A stretch of 64,000 bases of DNA, taken from Atherix ibis. Lineage: Eukaryota; Arthropoda; Insecta; Diptera; Athericidae. The translations under genes were made by a program, and so were the position numbers. Shown here one piece after another: positions 58,024 to 64,000 of the stretch. The DNA is taken from contig OY282606.1 of NCBI GenBank assembly GCA_958298945.1, positions 43,413,920 to 43,477,919 on the forward strand, written 5' to 3'. The notes under the pieces were generated by a model. It ran no database searches. It had not been told where the DNA came from and saw only the letters and a program-made list of their open reading frames with translations. The stretch's first letter is position 1, and every line of letters begins with the position of its first letter.

Positions 58024-59238
58024 TATAACCCTTTCCAAAATGCTTACCGGTTACTTAAGAGACAATGGCTTCGAGATTTATTAGAATCTTCGTACTCTCT
58101 CTAGGTGGGAATTAAAATAAATAAATTTACAATATCCTAAAGCACTAAATTTACAGTGTGCTTCCCCAAAAAGGTGATTTGGGTTTAACCCCAATTCAGT
58201 TCTTCAGGATAATGTAAATTTATTTATGCGTATTTCGAAAAAAATAAATTTTTAAAAAATCAAATAAAAAGGAAATACCTTAAAATGTCATCAATAATAA
58301 CACAACAACAAATCCAATTGAAATATGAAAATTGAGCAAATATAATAAATAAACAGCGATTAATGATTTGCTGACTTCTCAAATTAGTCAAGTCAAATAG
58401 TCAAGCTTGAAATTATCAAATCGCAGCGTATATTTACCTTCGATAATACGACCATGAATGTAGAGTTGAGCGTAGATAACAGATTCAAATAACAGCTATA
58501 GCCACCCAAGAGATATCCATTCGCTTTTGTTATTTTATCAATGAACTAATACGCCCGGTAAAATTTACTCTGTCATAATAATCAACTCTACCTACTCGAA
58601 TGTATGTATATGCATATGGACATGTTTACCTATACAAAGCCGATTATGTAAATAAGACCAACTACACTATGCGAACTTTTTCGTAGATATTTGTCATTGT
58701 AAACTCATCAGCATAACTAAAATGCCGTTTTTTACACCATCCCGCGACGTTAGTTTTGAGCAGATTTTCATTCATGTAAACACACATTATTTACAATGAC
58801 ATCACACCTAAATAGGTGAGAGGGCTGGGCGGTCAAGTGGGGAAATCATAAATAAACAAATAAGTTTTAACGATAAGAAATACAGCTGAACTTTAAGTGT
58901 TATAATACATCTTTGGGATACTAAAGCAAAGCTAAGCTAATGAATGGTATGTTGTATCGTCGTATATCATTCAAATGTAAATAAATATATTTTTAAAAAA
59001 AATTATAAATAAACATAACAGAATTGAGCACACACATACTAACATAAATACTTGTAGTCTTGAGTACGGACATAAGGACGCGCACATACCAGCGCAGTCA
59101 GTCAAATTTGATATTTTTTTAGTTGGCAAATAATTAAAAAATAAATATTTCAAATAAACATGAAATTGGACACGATACACAACAACGTTATATGATCGTT
59201 CACTCACACTATGATGAAGCTAAAAAGTCGAATATCAC
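58024..59238. other. AT-rich non-coding DNA
   Basis: No gene supported; the 78-codon minus-strand frame at 58971-59207 has low-complexity, cysteine-rich composition without a recognised domain. Confidence 0.45.
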
Positions 59239-59422
59239 ATGTGCTGTGCCGTTGCAAAAAATCGCGTGTACTCGTATTTCCACAATTGAATACAGCCAAA
59301 TGGTAATCCGGCAGATCGAATAAATTCATAGAAATGCGAAAACTTATTGCCCTCCTCCAATGGAGTGGCTGTCGTAGTTCTATCGTACTCCACAATTACA
59401 AACTCCCCCAATTGACCCGATC
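59239..59422 (-). CDS. Candidate exon of a host gene, unidentified
   Basis: On the minus strand CTATTCATTTTCTTAG forms a good acceptor. 184 bp follow without stops, reading GQLGEFVIVEYDRTTTATPL, EEGNKFSHFYEFIRSAGLPF and GCIQLWKYEYTRFFATAQH. They end at GTGATA (possible donor) or at the TGA at 59237-59235 (possible true end). GC content and amino-acid composition are clearly protein-like. I do not recognise the family; no signal peptide or membrane helix is seen in this piece. Another candidate exon lies 137 bp away on the opposite strand, so either two genes meet here or one call is wrong. Confidence 0.45.
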
Positions 59423-59559
59423 CTAAGAAAATGAATAGCAATCAATACTCGTACAACACCCCCAAAAGCCTGTGACTAATTAGCGTCTAGTCATTGCCTA
59501 GAATGTAACTAACCCACGTATTTCAATACCTGAACACTTGTACTCTTCTGCTATTGCAG

Positions 59560-59718
59560 GCGATGGCAATAGTGGTGATAATGATGGAAATAATCACAAT
59601 TTTTATAGTTTAAGTAATGATGGTGTTGAAAATAATGATGGCGATTTTGATTATAACTATGATGATGTTTACAGTGGTTGTGGCCTTGGTCAACAGTTGA
59701 TAATAATGAGATTTAAAG
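59560..59718 (+). CDS. Candidate exon, Asp/Asn/Gly-rich, unidentified
   Basis: On the plus strand TACTCTTCTGCTATTGCAG is a strong acceptor and AAAG followed by GTAATC a good donor. The 159 bp between them (a multiple of three, so skipping would keep frame) are open and read GDGNSGDNDGNNHNFYSLSN, DGVENNDGDFDYNYDDVYSG and CGLGQQLIIMRFK. The low-complexity acidic composition could also arise from a GAT/AAT-rich repeat, which lowers certainty. No partner exon was found. Confidence 0.45.
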
Positions 59719-60639
59719 GTAATCAAATTTAAATCAGTTTTTCTTTTGCAAATGTAATCAAAAATGTCACCATTTTAATAATTTAAATGGTCATCAATTT
59801 TCAAAAAAAAAAGAAGAAAGGAATTTGGCATTGCATACATAAAAGGACGGAAGGAAATTATTGAAATATGAAAACGCAGGTATGGATAGCAGAAATATAG
59901 TTAGTTAAATTTACATACACGTTTGTGTATCCTGAAAATAGAAAAAAAATCATATATTTTCTGTTACTTGAAAAGAGATCAATTAGATTATTGCCTAGAT
60001 CAGGAGGTCTATTTTTTTTTGTAAACGCAAGGTTCCGAGGATTCAAACCAACCTATTTGGAGCTATGGTAAAATTTCCTTTATTTTTTTTGTCTTGCTAT
60101 TGAAAAATGCTTTTTTAAAGCGGAGCCATATAAAAACTATCTTCTCTGGGTCCATAAAAAACTATAGCACCTTAAACAGGCAAAAGACTTTCTATAATAA
60201 TTTTTTTTTATATCTTTAAATTTGTTTAATTTCTTAAAATAAATTTAACAACAGAACAAAATGGGTTGTTTATTTGCTTGTACTAGGTACCTCATGGACC
60301 TAAGCCAGGGGTCACTATTTCAGTAACATGATTATTAGTCGAAAGTTGATGTATTATTAAGATCAAAAATGGGGGGATTATAGAAGAGAGGTAGATTTTG
60401 TTTGCTAAGCCAAAATAGTTGAAAAGATTAAAGAAAAAATTGGTCAGTGAAGCTGAAGGATCTAGTAGCGTAGGAGTAGTCGGAACTTATAGCCATAAAA
60501 GAAAGTATAGGGAAGGCAGCAGTCTTTGCGGATATGTATTATAAAAAGTGAAACTCCATACGTTTGGCGGCAGTTAGGAGGCTTTAAAACGGAACTAAGA
60601 GCAACATGACCATATATGGTCCCGATCAATTTTTTTACC
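59719..60639. other. AT-rich non-coding DNA
   Basis: No gene supported. It probably includes the decayed 5' part of the Tigger-like element that follows, but no terminal repeat was found. Confidence 0.4.
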
Positions 60640-61709
60640 TAAAATAATATCAGAAACGTCAAGAAGCTACAGGGCTTTATTGGAAGCGAATGCCTGATCG
60701 CACGTACATTTCAAAAACCGAAAAATCTGCTCCTGGTTATAAGGTGTCCAAAGAACGATTAACTTTGCTATTTGGTGCAAATGCCGCGGTTGATTTTAAC
60801 CTAAAACAACTTTTAATATATTTGTCCGAAAATCCAAGGCCTCTTAAAGGACAAGAAAACTTGGATGACTAAAGTTACTTTTGAGGATTGGTTCAAAAAT
60901 CAATTTTTTTACAGAAGTGAAAAAATATTTGCGAGACAATAACTTAAGCAACAAGGCTTTGCTAATTTTGGATAATGCACCAGGGTATCCTACTAATTTA
61001 TCCGAACTACAATCTGAAGATTTAATGATTGAGTACCTTCCGAAAAATACAACAGCTCTGATCCAACCAATGGATCAGGGTGCAATACCTACTTTTAAGG
61101 CATATTATATTGCCTACGCCGAACTTTGCGACAACTTATAAGGGAAACCGATGGTAAATCTTCAATTAAAACATTTTGGAAAAAACTAACATCAATGATG
61201 CTGTTGACAGCATCAGTGAATCATGGAAGGAATTAAAATTAACAACAATGGACCATGTTTCGAAAAAAATATGGCCAGAATGTGTAAGCAGTACTTATGC
61301 AGAAGTTAATTTCCTTCCTGAAATTAGGCAAAACATTTTGGATCTAGGACATGATCTCGGCTTTGAAGGTTTGAACGTACGTGATGTGTTTGATCAACTT
61401 GAAGCTGATAGGGAACCCCTTTCATATGAGGAACTCATTCAGTTGCAAGCAGAACCGGCATTTGATGAAGAGACAGAGCCTGTTGTATCCAAACTGCTAA
61501 CATCAAGAAATTTGTCGAAAGCTTTTTCCTATTTCGAACAAGGAATAAACATCCTCCTTGAAAACGATCCTGACGTCGAACGTAGCGTTTCACGAGGAAT
61601 TAACTCAGCCATTAGCTGTTATAAATCACTAAAGAAAGAAATAGACAAGAAGGCAAGACAAACAACATTGGACAATTTTTTTAAGCCAGGCCAATCCTTA
61701 CCAGCGTAA
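60640..61709 (+). pseudogene. Tigger/pogo-type (DDE_1) transposase relic
   Basis: Three frames in order. 60640-60872 has GLYWKRMPDRTYISKTEKSA, GYKVSKERLTLLFGANAA and LLIYLSENPRPLKG; the preceding CDE of the first catalytic motif is lost (EATGLYWK remains). 60881-61141 has FFTEVKKYLRDNNLSNKALL, LILDNAPGYP (second aspartate), YLPKNTTALIQPMDQGAIPT, and a stop. 61176-61709 has INDAVDSISESWKELKL, WPECVSSTYAEVN and the C-terminal tail with ARQTTLDNFFKPG. This layout is that of Tigger-derived/jerky-like transposases. The N-terminal CENP-B-type DNA-binding domain is absent. At least two frameshifts and the lost first motif make it dead. Confidence 0.9.
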
Positions 61710-62028
61710 AATGATGACGACAGTGATCTGCAGGTTACCATTTCCTCCACGTCTTCAGATTAAAGCCATTTTAAAAAATATTATGTACACATATTTTATG
61801 TAACACGAAGTTGTTTCATTTTGGTTTATAGATTATTGTTGGTTTTTGGAGTCTGTTATTATTTTATGTACAAATGTATGTACTTGTTATGTATGTATTT
61901 TTGATTTAAATGAAATAAAAAGATAAAATGCATTTTCAATGATAAACCAGGTTACATATTTAAGAAATTTGGAACCGATCCCATTGGATTTGTATGTATT
62001 TGCAATAGAATAAGTTTCATGGAACGTA
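61710..62028. other. 3' flank of the Tigger relic
   Basis: AT-rich trailer with AATAAA near 61914, probably the 3' part of the element. It ends at the TA (62027-62028) used by mariner copy 5. Confidence 0.4.
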
Positions 62029-63350
62029 CAAGGGTCGTTCAATAAGTCCTTAGAAAAAGATGGAAAAAAACTATTTAAAAAAAAAAAATATCCTTTTAGC
62101 TCTATACACTAAAAAACTATTTTTTTAAAAAAAATTCTCCTTTTAGCTCTATACACTTTTCCAATCGTTTTTCCAAAATTTTTGTCCCGTCCAAAAAATA
62201 GGATTTCGGAAGTTCTGCAAAATACTCATCCGTTTGAGCAATGACGTCCTCGTTGGAAGTGAACCGTCGTCCGCCAAACCATTTCTTCAGATTGGGGAAA
62301 AGAAAATAGTCATTTCGGGGCCAAATCTGGTGAATAAGCGGGATGCTGCAACAATTCCATTCTAAATTCCACAATTTTGGACATGGAAACAGCGCAGGTG
62401 TGCACACGCGCATTGTCCTGATGCAAGAGGATTTTTTTCTTCTTCAGAGGGGGGTGTTTCTCTTTGATTTCCTTGCTCAACCGTTGCAATAACGACGCGT
62501 AATACGCTCCTGTTATTGTTTTTCCTTTTTCCAAGTAGTCGATAAAAATGATGCCCTGCGAATCCCAAAAGACCGTGGCCATCACCTTGCCGGCCGATGG
62601 CACAGTTTTTGCCTTCTTCGGAGCCCGTTCACCCTTGAAAATCAACTGTGATGACTGTCTCTTCGTTTCTGGAGTGTAGTAGTGTATCCAGGTTTCGTCC
62701 ACAGTGACATATCGACGAAGGAATTCGGCATGATTGCGATGAAAGAGTGCCAACATAGCCTCAGAGTCCACTGCACGATTGCGCTTATTCTCCTCTGGGA
62801 GCAAACGCGGCACCCATCTTGCCGAAATTTTTTTCACAGACAATTTTTCATGCAAAATAGAAGCGACTGTACCTTGTGATATGCCCGTGGCCTCAACTAA
62901 TTCGCGTATTTTAATTCGCCTATCGTTCAAAATCAGATCGTGGATTTTGTCGATGATTTCAGGAGTAGACACCTCAACTGAGCATCCTGAACGATGTTCA
63001 TCTTTTGTGGATGAATGGCCACGTTTAAATTCATTCACCCAATTGTAAACCGTCGCAAACACAGGTGCAGATGTGCCATGAACTGCATCCAACTCGGCTT
63101 TGATTTCTTTCGGACTTAAGCCTCTCAAATGGAGATGTTTGATGACAGCCCTAAACTCGCTTTTTTCCATTGTTATGCACAAATAAATGTCGTTAACTTT
63201 AATCGACGATAGAAATTGACCTACGGATCGAGCTGAAATTTTGACAGCTTTCCTGTCAAAAATGCTACTTACAAAAAAAAAATATTTACCGACACTACGA
63301 GCGCAATTTCTTGGATTTTCGTATCTAGGCCGTAAGATACGAGACCCTCG
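62029..63350 (-). mobile_element. Mariner family I, copy 5 (rearranged ends)
   Basis: Minus-strand copy. The left (3') tip is CAAGGGTCGTTCAATAAGTC, one base off the consensus. Just inside it, a roughly 46-bp stretch containing CTTTTAGCTCTATACACT is duplicated in tandem (about 62074-62111 and 62112-62157). At the right, the 5' tip ends GAGACCCTCG before a TA, but the preceding repeat is replaced by GTATCTAGGCCGTAAGATAC, and GTATCTAGGC also occurs just outside the element. Confidence 0.88.
62117..63170 (-). pseudogene. Family I mariner transposase with a 1-bp insertion
   Basis: The ATG at 63170 opens MEKSEFRAVIKHLHLRGLSP; the full N-terminal half, VTVDETWIHYYTPE and LLHQDNARVHTCAVSMSKIV are open. 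Near 62310-62318 one extra base turns the third-aspartate motif YSPDLAPSD into YSPDLAPK and a stop. The remaining C-terminus (DYFLFPNLKKWFGGRRFTSN) lies in the next frame, and its last codons are altered by the local duplication. Apart from this, no internal stop precedes the insertion. Confidence 0.92.
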
Positions 63351-64000
63351 TATCTAGGCATTAAAGCGAGGTATGGGTGTACTTCTTGATGTTTATATTC
63401 AGAAAACTATCCAACATTTTAGGTAAAACAAATTGTTTTGATTACTTTTCATTCCTGGGAATGAGTTTTTGCCTTTTGTGGAGCAGTTGGAGAATGTTGA
63501 GTATTTACCTCCTTATTTCCCAAAATATCCACATGAGCTGGAACACATTGAATTCGAAAATGTGTAAAATTGGATAAAAAGTATCGAATGGGATTAAGAA
63601 ATAGATCATTTCTGCTACCACGAATAACCTAAATTGCAGATCCTATTTAACGACGAGATCCTAAAGCGTTATCACGATCACCCAGTTGTGGGTAAAATTA
63701 AGATTAATAGGCTGCATTGAGCTGAACACGTAATCCACATAAATGAAGAAAAACCTTCCCCTGAAAATCTACAGTGGCTCAATTTTTGGTCCCAGAATAC
63801 GTGTTAGGCCAAGCTTCCGGCAACGGCATTAGCGAGGACGTCAAAAACATGCCGAAAGTGTTGATCTGACCGCGGTGCGAAGCTGGGGTTCTTTGATTCA
63901 AAAGACCTAGAACAGACTCCTGGTTGATGCGCCGATTAAGCTGACTACTGTGTTGATAGCTACTCTGATGGTCCAAAATTCTACATAATAGGATATTGCC
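63351..64000. other. Unassigned DNA at the window edge
   Basis: 63780-64000 is less AT-rich and open on the minus strand for 65 codons (63976-63779, with RINQESVLGLLNQRTPASHR), without a domain I recognise. It may be part of a retroelement or gene that continues past the window. Confidence 0.35.

Overview
This window is AT-rich, repeat-dense nuclear DNA from an insect, most likely a fly. The evidence is the strong AT bias, the near absence of long host ORFs, plausible intron-exon junctions around small GC-richer islands, and a transposon mix typical of dipterans: several mariner lineages, Tc1, Tigger/pogo, Jockey-like and other LINEs, and a hAT-like remnant. No bacterial operon, rRNA, tRNA or CRISPR is visible. 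Host coding content is limited to four candidate exons (867-951 +, 26980-27071 -, 59239-59422 -, 59560-59718 +), none assigned to a known gene.

Mobile elements dominate. Family I is a Himar1/irritans-like mariner with five copies (2299-3548, about 23256-24505, 29671-30959, 51369-about 52575, 62029-63350) plus one solo 3' end (31187-31246). All are very alike, and each transposase carries a different lesion. Family IV is another mariner with four damaged copies (42503-about 43620, 46827-47777, 50680-51196, 57020-57772). Two of these share one internal deletion and one is a head-to-head rearrangement. Single elements include a Tc1 element with about 218-bp inverted repeats (4240-5892), a Mos1-like deleted mariner (10582-11554), mariner relics (8688-8972, 14510-15311, 34591-34947), two mariners interrupted by nested mariners (22767-24900 and 56175-58023), a Tigger-like relic (60640-61709), LINE relics (7403-8430, 11850-12215, 19330-19835, 43700-44220) and a possible hAT (53035-53762).

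The most unusual region is about 34370-37085: an endogenous densovirus-like (Parvoviridae) sequence. In order it has a GC-rich terminal zone with a 17-bp-arm palindrome, a TATA box, a short start ORF, a truncated mariner lodged just inside the non-structural coding region, two long overlapping NS reading frames (one with an HxH motif of the Rep nuclease type), and a superfamily-3 helicase with Walker A, Walker B and sensor motifs. Convergent polyadenylation signals follow, and then a small antisense ORF. Frameshifts, a stop codon and the mariner fragment break it, so it is a fossil.

Other structure includes three tandem-repeat arrays (a 165-bp array at 29100-29668 resuming at 31248; a degenerate one of about 180-225 bp spanning 22050-25760; another at 40031-40800). 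There are also two sharp inverted duplications with short spacers (25032-25124 and 48158-48294, the latter followed at once by a second hairpin). The remainder is AT-rich DNA in which no gene could be supported.
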